DNA of 64,000 nt, taken from positions 372,001 through 436,000 of the forward strand of contig OZ220687.1 in the NCBI GenBank assembly GCA_965116465.1, given 5' to 3'. Each line of letters begins with the position of its first letter. Within the stretch, counting starts at the first letter, position 1. Source of the stretch: VXNF01 sp965116465 (GTDB lineage: Bacteria; Actinomycetota; Acidimicrobiia; Acidimicrobiales; CATQHL01). The notes under the pieces are model-generated. The model searched no databases, was not told where the DNA came from, and worked only from the letters and a program-made list of their open reading frames with translations. This document shows positions 53,510 through 61,666 of the stretch, in pieces. The translations under genes were made by a program, and so were the position numbers.

Positions 53510-55345
53510 CTATCCGCCGACGGCGACCACCAGATCGACGGTCGAGCCGCGGGGCAACTCGGGAAGTGCCTCGGCAACGGCGACCACGGAACCCTCCGCC
53601 ACGGTGGGATCCACCAGCGTCTGCACGCGGCCCACCCGGAGACCGATCGCGGAGAGCCGCAACCGGGCCTCCTCGACGGTCATCCCCACAACATCGGCCG
53701 GGATGACGACGAGCGGTTCCCCGAGGTTCACCTGCACCTTGATGACCTGGCCCTCGTCGAGCAGGCCACCGGGCTCCGGCAGCTGCCCGACGACGGCGCC
53801 GGGCTCCGCGCCCGGCACGCGCACCTCCAGGCGGCGCACCTCCCAACCCGCATCGACGAGGGTGCCGGTGGCCTGGGTCCAGTCCATGCCGACCACGCCG
53901 GGGACGACGTGCGCGGGCGTGTCATCGTCAGGTGCGCTGGACAGCACCAGGAGAACGCAGGCAAGGATGACGGCGGCCGCGGTTGCCAGGCTCACCACGA
54001 TGCCTCGCGTGCGGCTCTGCCTCGGCGTCGCGGCGACCTCATCCGACACCGGCGCCGGCGCTGCCGGCTCCGCCTCGAACTCCTCGGCGCGCCGGAACAC
54101 CTCGTCGAGCCGGGTCGGCGGCGGGAACATCTCCGCGGTGGCCCGAAGCGCCAACGCCAGCTCGTCGGCCTCCAGGCGATTCTCCGGCCTCGTCACCGAT
54201 GCCTGCGCCAGCAGCGGCGCCAGCCGGGTCAGATTCCGGGCGGTGACCGCCCCCGCACCTGCCGGAACCACCGAGCGGCCGAGTTGGCTGATGGCCGGGG
54301 GCGGCACCGGTTGCCCCGTCGAGGCCTCGCTGAGCACCACCGCGAGGCCGAACACGTCGGCTGCGGCGGCCGCGGCGACCAGTTCGCCGGCCGGCGCCTG
54401 GGATTCCCCGGGGTCGGGGGCCGCGCCCGCAGCGGGCTCGGCGGGCGGCGGAGCCGTCGCATCCTCGAAGCCGGGAGCGGGAACCTCGCCTGTCCCGTCC
54501 TGTGTGGTGACGGCGGGGACGGCAGCCTCCTCCTCGGCAACGGTCGGAGAGTCGCCCCACTCGGCGTCGGCGGTGCTCGCCGGCGGCTCGTCCTCGAGGG
54601 GTTCGCCGTCGTCAAAGCCCCACTCGGCGTCGGCGGTGCTCGCCGGCGGCTCGTCCTCGAAGGGTTCGCCGTCGAAGCCCCACTCGGCGTCTCCGGGCCC
54701 CTCGGCGACGGCCGGCGCCCCGAGGTCGGCGACCCCGATCGTCTCCGGGGCGTCATAGCGGCTCGCTTCGGAGGGTTGCAGCGGGCGCCGCAGGAAGTCC
54801 ACCCCCATCTCCGCCAGCCGGAGCCTGCCGCGCACGTCGACGCAGCAGCTCGCCGGAGTGATCGCCCCGTGGGTGACGCCGCTCTGGCGCAGACTGTGCA
54901 GCGTCTCGGCGGCCTGCAGACCGATGAGCATCGTCTGGGAGGGGGTCAGGGCGACACCCGACTCGATGAGACGCTGCAGGCGCATAGGCGGAGCCGGGTA
55001 GACGAGGTAGGGCACGGGGTCGAGCTGCCAGTCCAGCAGCGGCAGGACGTGCAGGTGCCGCAGGTTGCGCAACTCCTCCAGGCGGGCCGCGGCGTCGCCG
55101 GGGTCGGCGACCGCCCCGGCTGCGAGGAAAGTCACCTCGACGTTCTGGTCGCTGTCCGCCCCCTGGGCCCGGTAGGTCCTCCCGAGCCGGCTCTCGCCCA
55201 GGTAGTCGCCGATCCGGTAGCGGCCCGCCATCGGCGCGGGCTCCCAGGCCACGCCGGTGGATTCGCCCGCGGGGGGTTCGGTCGCCTCCCCGGAGACGCC
55301 GTCGCCCGCGTTCTCCTGGCGGGGATCGCCGGCTCCGCTGTCCAC
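53510..55345 (-). CDS. Pseudokinase with two PASTA domains, membrane-anchored
   Basis: 611 aa from GTG 55345 (the in-frame ATG 55231 gives 573). The N-terminal half folds like a Ser/Thr kinase (YRIGDYLGESRLGRTYRA) but lacks catalytic residues: no VAIK Lys, HGAITP where HRDLKP is expected, and AEMG for DFG. Then comes an acidic linker with a 60/63-bp DNA repeat (DAEWGF units, about 215-262), one transmembrane helix (about 448-470) and two PASTA domains (VVPGVVGMDWTQA, then VVIPADVVGMTVEEA). PASTA domains bind muropeptides or peptidoglycan, so it is a candidate cell-wall sensor working by binding. It lies directly upstream of gatC on the same strand. GTG 55345 has TAATCT 8 nt upstream. Confidence 0.8.
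   Translation of the reverse strand: MDSGAGDPRQENAGDGVSGEATEPPAGESTGVAWEPAPMAGRYRIGDYLGESRLGRTYRAQGADSDQNVEVTFLAAGAVADPGDAAARLEELRNLRHLHVLPLLDWQLDPVPYLVYPAPPMRLQRLIESGVALTPSQTMLIGLQAAETLHSLRQSGVTHGAITPASCCVDVRGRLRLAEMGVDFLRRPLQPSEASRYDAPETIGVADLGAPAVAEGPGDAEWGFDGEPFEDEPPASTADAEWGFDDGEPLEDEPPASTADAEWGDSPTVAEEEAAVPAVTTQDGTGEVPAPGFEDATAPPPAEPAAGAAPDPGESQAPAGELVAAAAAADVFGLAVVLSEASTGQPVPPPAISQLGRSVVPAGAGAVTARNLTRLAPLLAQASVTRPENRLEADELALALRATAEMFPPPTRLDEVFRRAEEFEAEPAAPAPVSDEVAATPRQSRTRGIVVSLATAAAVILACVLLVLSSAPDDDTPAHVVPGVVGMDWTQATGTLVDAGWEVRRLEVRVPGAEPGAVVGQLPEPGGLLDEGQVIKVQVNLGEPLVVIPADVVGMTVEEARLRLSAIGLRVGRVQTLVDPTVAEGSVVAVAEALPELPRGSTVDLVVAVGG
54555..54690. repeat. In-frame tandem repeat (63 and 60 bp) in the pseudokinase linker
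   Basis: The unit CCCACTCGGCG... recurs at intervals of 63 and 60 bp, coding DAEWGFDDGEPLEDEPPASTA-type peptides. The copies are nearly identical, so the array is recent or under homogenisation. Confidence 0.85.
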
Positions 55346-55353
55346 GAGAGTCG

Positions 55354-55393
55354 AGATTACCGCCGCGGCTGGCGAGCGGACCGCCTCTAGCCT
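55354..55393. promoter_or_regulatory. Divergent promoter pair (TAATCT minus, TAGCCT plus)
   Basis: TAATCT on the minus strand (55359-55354) and TAGCCT on the plus strand (55388-55393) sit 8 and 7 nt before the two divergent GTG starts. Both fit leaderless transcription of the pseudokinase and the small membrane protein. Confidence 0.4.
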
Positions 55394-55400
55394 GACGGGC

Positions 55401-55823
55401 GTGGCCCTGAGCAGACGTCGCCAGGCGCTCATCGCCGCCCTCATCGCCACCGCCGGGATCGCCTCGATCACCGCCGCCGTGCTGGTGCGCGACGGCGATG
55501 GCGGCCCTCCGGTGGATTCCCGTGTCGAGGAACTCGTCCCGGAGCCCGACACCGATGTGCTGGCGCAACAGGCCTTCGGGCTCGACCTGACCGACACCCC
55601 CCGCTACGTCATCGAGCTGTACCTGAACGGTGAGCGGATGCCCGACGACGAGATTGTGCAGGCCACCTCGGTGAACCGCGTCGTGTACCAGCCGGGCCAG
55701 GATCGAGCCGTCGAGAAGTTGCGCGCCGGGGAGAACTGCGCCCGGGCGGTCTTCTACCCGTTCGCCGAAGGCCCCACCTCGCCCCGGCGGGGCGAGGTCC
55801 GCTGGTGCTTCAGAGCCGCCTGA
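55401..55823 (+). CDS. Small membrane-anchored protein of unknown function
   Basis: 140 aa. An N-terminal helix (ALIAALIATAGIASITAAVLV, about 10-30) anchors the protein, and the remainder (VIELYLNGERMPDDEIVQATSVNRVVYQPG...) is exported and soluble. No known domain is recognised. GTG 55401 is used because a TAGCCT lies 7 nt upstream. It is divergent from the pseudokinase and may belong to the same cell-envelope function. Confidence 0.65.
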   Translation: MALSRRRQALIAALIATAGIASITAAVLVRDGDGGPPVDSRVEELVPEPDTDVLAQQAFGLDLTDTPRYVIELYLNGERMPDDEIVQATSVNRVVYQPGQDRAVEKLRAGENCARAVFYPFAEGPTSPRRGEVRWCFRAA

Positions 55824-56041
55824 CCGGCCAGGACAGCGCCCAGCGCCGGAGACACCGCCTTACCTGCGCGGTCGAGTGCTCTTGATTCACCACTGGTTCA
55901 CCCCCTCTCCAGTAACTCTGATATGTTCAGCTATATTTCCTTCATCGAATTCCGCACGGATCCGGCCCGCAGCGAGTTCCGATCGTTCAATAGTTCCCAG
56001 TTCACTTCCCATCCTAGAAGATCGGTGATATCCTGAGAACC
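55824..56041. other. 218-bp gap, locally AT-rich
   Basis: No gene seen. It contains several AT-rich runs and ends in TATCCT 7 nt before ATG 56042, a possible leaderless promoter for the three-gene operon that follows. Confidence 0.45.
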
Positions 56042-56830
56042 ATGTTGGACCAACCGTTCGGGCCACCAGTCGCGTCGGTGCCTCTGTCGAACTCGCCACT
56101 TGTATTCGTGGTGACGCAGATCCGCTTCCCGCTGGTCGCGTCGATAAACGACCCCGCATTCATCGGACCGTTCCAAGAACGGATCCGTCGCACCTACGGC
56201 GACCTCCGGCAGGACCAAGAGATTCTCGTCGCGCTCGGACCCGACGGTGCAACGAACCAGCAGAAGGGTTCTGTCTGGCGCTTCAGCGATGAACCGGGCG
56301 GCTGGGAGGTGGCGCTCGCGCCGGAGTTCATCGCACTGGCCACACGTCGCTACACGAGCCGTTCTGACTTCATGGGACGACTGGGCGCTCTCCTCGAGGC
56401 CTTCGACGCATGGCTGCAACCCTCGAGCGTCCGCCGGGTGGGGGTCCGCTACATCGATCGGCTGGGTCGAGCGCACCTTGACTCCATCGACCGGCTCGTT
56501 CGGCATGAGGTCCTCGGCCCCCTCGTGACGGGGAACCCACCTGATGGTCGCCTACAACAGAGCCTGACCGACGGCGAGTATTCGTTCGCCGATGAGACAG
56601 GGATGCGGGCACGTTGGGGCGTCCTCCCGGAAAAGGCAACCTTCGATCCCGCGATCGAGCCTTGGGATGAGCCGTCGTGGGTATTGGACATTGACGCATG
56701 GCACGGTGAGCGACCGTTCGACCCAACCTCGATCCGCCAGCAGGTACAGAGTCTCTCGGACCGGATCTATCGTTACTTCCGCTGGATGGTCACCGATGAC
56801 TTCCTGATGACTTTCGGCGCCGGCTCATGA
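56042..56830 (+). CDS. TIGR04255-like family protein (unknown function)
   Basis: 262 aa. PLVFVVTQIRFPLVASIND near the start, then GWEVALAPEFIALATRRYTSRSDF and VRRVGVRYIDRLGRA are the pattern of the TIGR04255 family. It is soluble, with no membrane segment and no nuclease motif visible. Members are found near mobile or defence genes and are often coupled to an HTH protein. Its stop overlaps the next start (ATGA), so it forms an operon with the two genes that follow. Confidence 0.75.
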   Translation: MLDQPFGPPVASVPLSNSPLVFVVTQIRFPLVASINDPAFIGPFQERIRRTYGDLRQDQEILVALGPDGATNQQKGSVWRFSDEPGGWEVALAPEFIALATRRYTSRSDFMGRLGALLEAFDAWLQPSSVRRVGVRYIDRLGRAHLDSIDRLVRHEVLGPLVTGNPPDGRLQQSLTDGEYSFADETGMRARWGVLPEKATFDPAIEPWDEPSWVLDIDAWHGERPFDPTSIRQQVQSLSDRIYRYFRWMVTDDFLMTFGAGS

Positions 56831-57567
56831 CCACAAGCACGTATCCGGCTGCCAAAGACGAGACCGCCTGCGGGGAATCTGTCTCCGGAAACCGCCGCAA
56901 GGCAGAGGTGTTCCTGGTCTATCTCTCCACGTACCGCTCCGAACCGTACGGGACCAGCGGACATCTCGGATTCTCGGCCGAGTGGTCACTGATCCAGCAT
57001 CTCAGCACCTCGTGGGTGGTCGGGGGCGCACCGACTCCGCGGATTGTCGCTGAAGAAGTACGCGAGTTGCGGGACCGGATTATCGGCACGACGGGATTGA
57101 GCAGGCAGGAAGTCGCTCGTGCCATCGGCGTTGATCGACGCTCGCTCTCCGGATACGTATCAGGGGAAATCAGACCGACGGACGACCGTATCCAGTCGCT
57201 TCGCGACTTCGCCGAGATCGCCGAGTGGTCCGTCGACCGCTTCGGGGAGCACGCACGCGAGTTGCTTCGCGGCGGGTCATCCGGGCGACCGCTCCTCGAC
57301 TTGTTCAGAGAGCAGGGGGTGGATATCCGCCGAACGCTGGAGGCCAGCGGCCACGCACGGCGGGGGGCCCGCGCATCCACGATCAAGATCGAGGACCGAC
57401 CGACTCGTCCGTCATTGCACATTCACGCTCAGTCGGTCTGGGCCGAGGAGTCACGTCTGCCCGAGCCGGGCGGAACGCCGAGAGAGACCTCCACATACGA
57501 ACAAGATCTCGGGGCCGCGCCGCAGGTGCCGGATCCGCAGGGGAGGCCGCGCCGTCGGCAGATCTGA
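56827..57567 (+). CDS. Helix-turn-helix (XRE-like) protein
   Basis: 246 aa. An XRE-like HTH is seen in TGLSRQEVARAIGVDRRSLSGYVSGEIRPTDDRIQSLRDFAEI (about 89-131). The N-terminal 80 residues and the C-terminal half show no known domain; the C-terminal tail after 180 is Pro/Arg-rich and probably disordered. Coupled to the genes on both sides by ATGA and TGATG overlaps. It could regulate the operon or be a structural member of the complex. Confidence 0.7.
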   Translation: MTTSTYPAAKDETACGESVSGNRRKAEVFLVYLSTYRSEPYGTSGHLGFSAEWSLIQHLSTSWVVGGAPTPRIVAEEVRELRDRIIGTTGLSRQEVARAIGVDRRSLSGYVSGEIRPTDDRIQSLRDFAEIAEWSVDRFGEHARELLRGGSSGRPLLDLFREQGVDIRRTLEASGHARRGARASTIKIEDRPTRPSLHIHAQSVWAEESRLPEPGGTPRETSTYEQDLGAAPQVPDPQGRPRRRQI

Positions 57568-58325
57568 TGAGTAGCACCGGCATCTACCGCCCGTCGGAGG
57601 GTCCGCTCAATCAGGGCGACATCTTGGTCGCCCCCGTGGCCAGAACGGCTGCCGCGGACTTCTGGGTACCTGATAGATGGGATCGAATCGATCAGCACGA
57701 ACACGTCGTGAGCCATCCCGAGACGGCGGCGGAGACCGGCGAGATCGTCTTCGTCCTGTCGGGACTGACCCTCGTCATGGTCACGTCCCATGATTGCCAC
57801 CACGACAAGGAGTGGAACGTGGAGCGGGCACGGCTGATCCGTAGCGGCCACACCGCTGCGCAAGCCGAGGAACTCGCCGAGTCCGACCCGACTCTGGACC
57901 GCACGTTTCAGGCAAGCCCCCTGGTACCACTCAGCGACATCGAGCCGGACCGGCGGGGCAACTACGAGGCGGGGCGGGTCGTCGGCTACTACCCGCTACC
58001 GGAGCCACCGGACCGATCCTTCCCTCCCAGCGTGGTCGATCTCACTTACCGCTGCACCATCGACCGTCGTGCGATCACCGACCGTCGCTGGTGCCTTGCC
58101 CCGCAGGCACGAGACCAGCTCCGATTCGCGATCGCACGCTTCGACTCGTTCCGCAGCTTCCAACTCGCCGAGACGCTCGAGCAGGCAATCGGTAAGTCGA
58201 TTGCCGACGTGAGCATCGACAGCACCCGGCCCTTGGCCGTGAACCTGATCCTCGACGATGGATCAGTGCTGCATCTGGTGCAACCTCCTATCGAACCAGA
58301 GCCGTCTGGGCGATCGAGGATGTAG
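57567..58325 (+). CDS. Unknown protein, third gene of the TIGR04255/HTH operon
   Basis: 252 aa. ATG 57567 shares a base with the preceding stop. Features visible: LNQGDILVAPVARTAAADFWVPDRW, then a segment VMVTSHDCHHDKEWNVER with His/Cys/Asp that could bind metal, and GNYEAGRVVGYYPLPEPP with a C-terminal sensor-like half. I do not recognise a family. The HDCHHD cluster is the best candidate for an active or metal site. It is on the same transcript as the TIGR04255-like and HTH genes. Confidence 0.65.
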   Translation: MSSTGIYRPSEGPLNQGDILVAPVARTAAADFWVPDRWDRIDQHEHVVSHPETAAETGEIVFVLSGLTLVMVTSHDCHHDKEWNVERARLIRSGHTAAQAEELAESDPTLDRTFQASPLVPLSDIEPDRRGNYEAGRVVGYYPLPEPPDRSFPPSVVDLTYRCTIDRRAITDRRWCLAPQARDQLRFAIARFDSFRSFQLAETLEQAIGKSIADVSIDSTRPLAVNLILDDGSVLHLVQPPIEPEPSGRSRM

Positions 58326-58330
58326 ATCCG

Positions 58331-59359
58331 ATGAACTCCGAGCGCGCGAATAGACGGCGCTTCGCTGCGCCGAGGATGACGATGGACGCCACCGACTGGT
58401 CCGCATGCGATTGGGGCAGATCGTTCGCTGCGATCGACTTCGAGACGGCCACAAGCGAGCGCGGTTCAGCCTGCGCTGTCGGGGTGGTCGTCTTCGAGCA
58501 GGGCTCCCCCGTCGACGCCCGCAGGCTGTTGATCCGCCCGCCCGGAAACCGTTTTGACGCTTTCAACACTGCCCTGCACGGAATCGGCCCTTCGGACACC
58601 CGAGACAGCCCTGGATTCCCAGAGGTCTGGGAGCAGGTCGCCGGAATGCTCGACGGACAGTTGGTGGTTGCGCACAACACGGCGTTTGACATGTCGGTTC
58701 TGCGGCGAAGCGCCGAGCACCGTGACTATGAGCCGGCACCGTTCTCCTTCGCGTGCACGTACCGGCTCGCGCGCTCAGCGATGCCCGAGGCGCCATCATG
58801 GGGCCTCAAAGCTCTGGCCGCCGAGTTCGGGATTCCGCTGTCACATCACGATCCGGTCTCGGACGCGCGGGCCGCCGGACTCCTGTGGCTGGCGTTATCC
58901 GAGCGCTTCAACGCCACGCATCCGGAACTCCTCGCTCTGCACGGGTACCGTCTCGGACACTGCGACTTGAGCGCCTACCGCCCGTACTCGAATGCCCAAC
59001 CCTCGTCGTCGGGTTCGTCAAGTTCGTTCAGCGTCAAGGACTTCACTCCCCGCGCCGAACCCGACCCGGACGGTCTGCTGTTCGCCAAGAAGATGGTCTT
59101 CACAGGCACGCTGGGGTGCATGCCTCGGCGTGAAGCGTTCCAAGCAGCAGTCGATGCCGGAGCCGTGCCCACCGGGTCGGTCAGCATGCGCACCGACTAT
59201 CTCGTCGTCGGCACGATCGACCTGCGCAGAGTCGGCGACTCAGGACTGAGCAGCAAGCACCGAAAAGCCGTCGGTCTCGCTACCGAAGGCAGCAAGATCC
59301 AAATCATCGACGAAGATCAATTCATCTGCCTGCTCGCCGGAACAATCACCCGCGACTAG
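58331..59359 (+). CDS. DEDDh 3'-5' exonuclease fused to a BRCT domain
   Basis: 342 aa. Exo motifs: FAAIDFETA (D36, E38), VVAHNTAFDMSVLR and HHDPVSDARAAG (His and Asp) give a DnaQ/epsilon-like DEDDh nuclease. The C-terminal part (MVFTGTLGCMPRREAFQAAVDAGA...TDYLVVG...SKHRKAVGLA) is a BRCT domain like that in LigA. ATG 58331 may be too far upstream; ATG 58382 with GAGGATGACG is also possible. It acts on DNA ends, possibly as part of a defence or repair set. Followed by a hairpin. Confidence 0.85.
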   Translation: MNSERANRRRFAAPRMTMDATDWSACDWGRSFAAIDFETATSERGSACAVGVVVFEQGSPVDARRLLIRPPGNRFDAFNTALHGIGPSDTRDSPGFPEVWEQVAGMLDGQLVVAHNTAFDMSVLRRSAEHRDYEPAPFSFACTYRLARSAMPEAPSWGLKALAAEFGIPLSHHDPVSDARAAGLLWLALSERFNATHPELLALHGYRLGHCDLSAYRPYSNAQPSSSGSSSSFSVKDFTPRAEPDPDGLLFAKKMVFTGTLGCMPRREAFQAAVDAGAVPTGSVSMRTDYLVVGTIDLRRVGDSGLSSKHRKAVGLATEGSKIQIIDEDQFICLLAGTITRD

Positions 59360-59366
59360 TGGAAAG

Positions 59367-59391
59367 GTCCGCCGCGTGGCGCTCGGCGGAC
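59367..59391 (+). terminator. 8-bp hairpin after the exonuclease gene
   Basis: GTCCGCCG (59367-59374) pairs with CGGCGGAC (59384-59391) around a 9-nt loop, 8 nt after the exonuclease stop. No U-run. Confidence 0.6.
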
Positions 59392-59423
59392 AGGGATGGT
59401 ATGTATACTACAGACGCTAATAC

Positions 59424-59444
59424 GCCCATCTAGTGGGCTATAAT
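59424..59444 (+). promoter_or_regulatory. AbiE operon promoter with inverted-repeat operator
   Basis: GCCCA-TCTAG-TGGGC (59424-59438) is followed at once by TATAAT (59439-59444), and ATG 59451 starts 6 nt later. The layout fits a leaderless promoter repressed by AbiEi, which is an autoregulator in characterised AbiE systems. Confidence 0.65.
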
Positions 59445-59450
59445 CCTCTT

Positions 59451-60272
59451 ATGATAGATACATCGGGGATCTCGCGCGAGAATCGACGAATCGTCGAGGA
59501 CCTCCATCGAGCTTTCAGCGAGCCGTTCACCGCGGCGGAGGTTGCGGAGCGCTTGGGCCTGGACCCGGCCCGGGCGAGGCGCCTCACCCGCTATCTCGCA
59601 GACCGGGGGTGGCTGGACCGCGTTCGGCGCGGTCTCTACCTCCCGGTCCCGTTGGACTCCCACCGATCCGGGCGGGCGCACATGGATCCCTGGGTGATCG
59701 GATCATCGGCCTTCGCGCCGGCGTACATCGCCGGGTGGAGCGCCGCCGAGCACTGGGATCTGACAGAGCAGATCTTCCGGAGCGTCCTGATGGCGACCGC
59801 CCGGCGGCCGAGAGACAGGCACCCAACCGTCGGGGACACGAGATTCGTCCTGCACACGGTGCCGTCCAGCAAGCATGTCGGACTCGTGCCGGTCTGGCGT
59901 GACGGATCGAGGGTGAGGATCACCAATCCTGCCAAGACGATCGTCGATGTGCTCGCCGATCCCAGCTGGGGCGGTGGCATCAGGTCGGTATCGGAGATGC
60001 TCGACGAGTATCTCCACCGGGACGATCGCGACGATGACAAGCTCGTGAAGTACGGCGACCTTGTCGGCAACGGCGCGATGTTCAAGAGGCTCGGTTACCT
60101 GGTGGAGCGATTGGACCCGCTGGCCGACGCTCTCGTGGAGGCGTGTCGCGCCCGCCGGAGCAGCGGAATCAACGACCTTGACCCGTCGGTGAAGGCCGGC
60201 GGCCCGATCCTGTCCGCTTGGGGGATCCGCCTCAACGTCTACCTCGGCCGAGCCGGCGCCCGATCGGGGTGA
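59451..60272 (+). CDS. abiEi: AbiE-type antitoxin AbiEi
   Basis: 273 aa. The N-terminal winged helix (PFTAAEVAERLGLDPARARRLTRYLADRGWLDRVRRGLYLPVP) and the C-terminal AbiEi_1/4 domain (YIAGWSAAEHWDLTEQIF..., VRITNPAKTIVDVLADPSWGGGIRS) match type IV antitoxins, which counter AbiEii without direct contact by acting on its target or on transcription. ATG 59451 is supported by a leaderless -10. The stop overlaps the toxin start. Confidence 0.88.
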   Translation: MIDTSGISRENRRIVEDLHRAFSEPFTAAEVAERLGLDPARARRLTRYLADRGWLDRVRRGLYLPVPLDSHRSGRAHMDPWVIGSSAFAPAYIAGWSAAEHWDLTEQIFRSVLMATARRPRDRHPTVGDTRFVLHTVPSSKHVGLVPVWRDGSRVRITNPAKTIVDVLADPSWGGGIRSVSEMLDEYLHRDDRDDDKLVKYGDLVGNGAMFKRLGYLVERLDPLADALVEACRARRSSGINDLDPSVKAGGPILSAWGIRLNVYLGRAGARSG

Positions 60273-61627
60273 TCAACCAGCGCGACCTTCGTGCCCGGGC
60301 ATCCGAGTGGGCGCTGCGAGAAGACGTCGTCGAGAAGGACTACGTGCTCGGCTGGGTCCTGGCCGGAATCGGCACCGAGCCGGTGCTCCGCGACGGGTGG
60401 GTCTTCAAGGGCGGCACCTGCCTCAAGAAGTGTTATCTGGAGACGTTCCGGTTCTCGGAGGACCTCGACTTCACCGTGCTACCCGGGGGGCCCGTTGAGT
60501 CGCAGGATGTCTTGGACCACCTCGACGGCATGCTCGGCCGGATCGGGCAGGAATCGGGCATCGACTTCGCGGTCAGAGCGCCGCGCATACGAGTGCGGCC
60601 GAACGGGAGCCTCGAGGTGCGGATCTACTACCGCGGCCCCCGCTTGAACCCCAGCCCGACCAGCGTCCGCCTCGACCTGACCCGCGACGAGGTCGTCGCA
60701 TGTCCACCGGTCATGCGACCGATCCAACACCTGTACCCCGACGAGTTGCCCGATCCGGCGACGGTTCGCTGCTACTCGCTCGAGGAGGTCTTCGCCGAGA
60801 AGATCCGTGCGCTCGGCGAGCGCGGTCGGCCCCGCGATCTCTACGACGTCATCTACTTGCTGGACCATCCCGCGCTGGTTGACCACGCCGACCTCGTCCA
60901 GAGCACGCTGACCGCGAAGTGCGCGTCGAAGGGCGTATCCGAGCCCTCGTTCGAATCCGTTGCCACGGGCAGCCGTCGAGCGGAACTCGAAGCGGACTGG
61001 CACAACATGCTGGCCCATCAACTGCCCGCCCTACCACCCCTCGACCACTACTGGATACGCCTCGAAGAGCTGTTCACGTGGCTCGCCGGCGAGACGAAGC
61101 CAGAGGAATTGCCAGCCGTGGCCGGCGACGACGAGCCGATCTGGACACCGTCCCCTACCCACTGGACATGGGGAACGGGTTCATCACTCGAGTTGATCCG
61201 ATTCGCCGGAGCGAACCGACTCTGCGTCGATCTCGGATATCAGAGGTCCGTACGTCGGATCCGCCCATACTCGCTACGGATGTCACGCGACGGCAACCTG
61301 CTGCTCTACGCCATCAAGGACGCGACCGGCGAGTTACGCGCCTATCGAGTCGACCGGATTGAATCGGTTCAAGTGACCACCAAACCGTTCACCCCAACAC
61401 GTCGAGTCGAGTTCCGGCCGACAGGTGAACTGAGCGCACCCCCAATCGGCGGACGCTTCGACGCACCGCAGCGGCGCTCACGCGCCCGCTCGCGTGCTCG
61501 GTACCGCGTTGAGTGTCCCGTGTGCGGCAAGATCTTCCGTCGAAGCCGCCCAGGCACCGGACTCAACGCTCACAAGGACCCCGCCGGCTTCCCGTGCAGC
61601 GGGAGAACGGGCTATCAGATTTGGTGA
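60269..61627 (+). CDS. abiEii: AbiEii-type nucleotidyltransferase toxin with WYL-like and zinc-finger extensions
   Basis: 452 aa, longer than the usual roughly 300. The nucleotidyltransferase core has KGGTCLKK (G48-T50) and FSEDLDFT (63-69), the GGT-SxDlDF signature of AbiEii/MenT-like enzymes that modify tRNA. RPRDLYDVIYLL near 190-200 is also typical. From about 305, LIRFAGANRLCVDLGYQRSVRRIRPYSL...LYAIKD...AYRVDRIESV matches a WYL-domain pattern. The last part is basic and holds C416-x2-C419-x15-H435-x7-C443, a CCHC zinc finger. WYL domains sense nucleic-acid or nucleotide ligands, so the tail could gate or target the toxin. This three-part architecture is unusual. Confidence 0.8.
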   Translation: MINQRDLRARASEWALREDVVEKDYVLGWVLAGIGTEPVLRDGWVFKGGTCLKKCYLETFRFSEDLDFTVLPGGPVESQDVLDHLDGMLGRIGQESGIDFAVRAPRIRVRPNGSLEVRIYYRGPRLNPSPTSVRLDLTRDEVVACPPVMRPIQHLYPDELPDPATVRCYSLEEVFAEKIRALGERGRPRDLYDVIYLLDHPALVDHADLVQSTLTAKCASKGVSEPSFESVATGSRRAELEADWHNMLAHQLPALPPLDHYWIRLEELFTWLAGETKPEELPAVAGDDEPIWTPSPTHWTWGTGSSLELIRFAGANRLCVDLGYQRSVRRIRPYSLRMSRDGNLLLYAIKDATGELRAYRVDRIESVQVTTKPFTPTRRVEFRPTGELSAPPIGGRFDAPQRRSRARSRARYRVECPVCGKIFRRSRPGTGLNAHKDPAGFPCSGRTGYQIW

Positions 61628-61666
61628 GCTGTCGACAGCCCCGTCATCAAAAGCAGCGACCAACGG

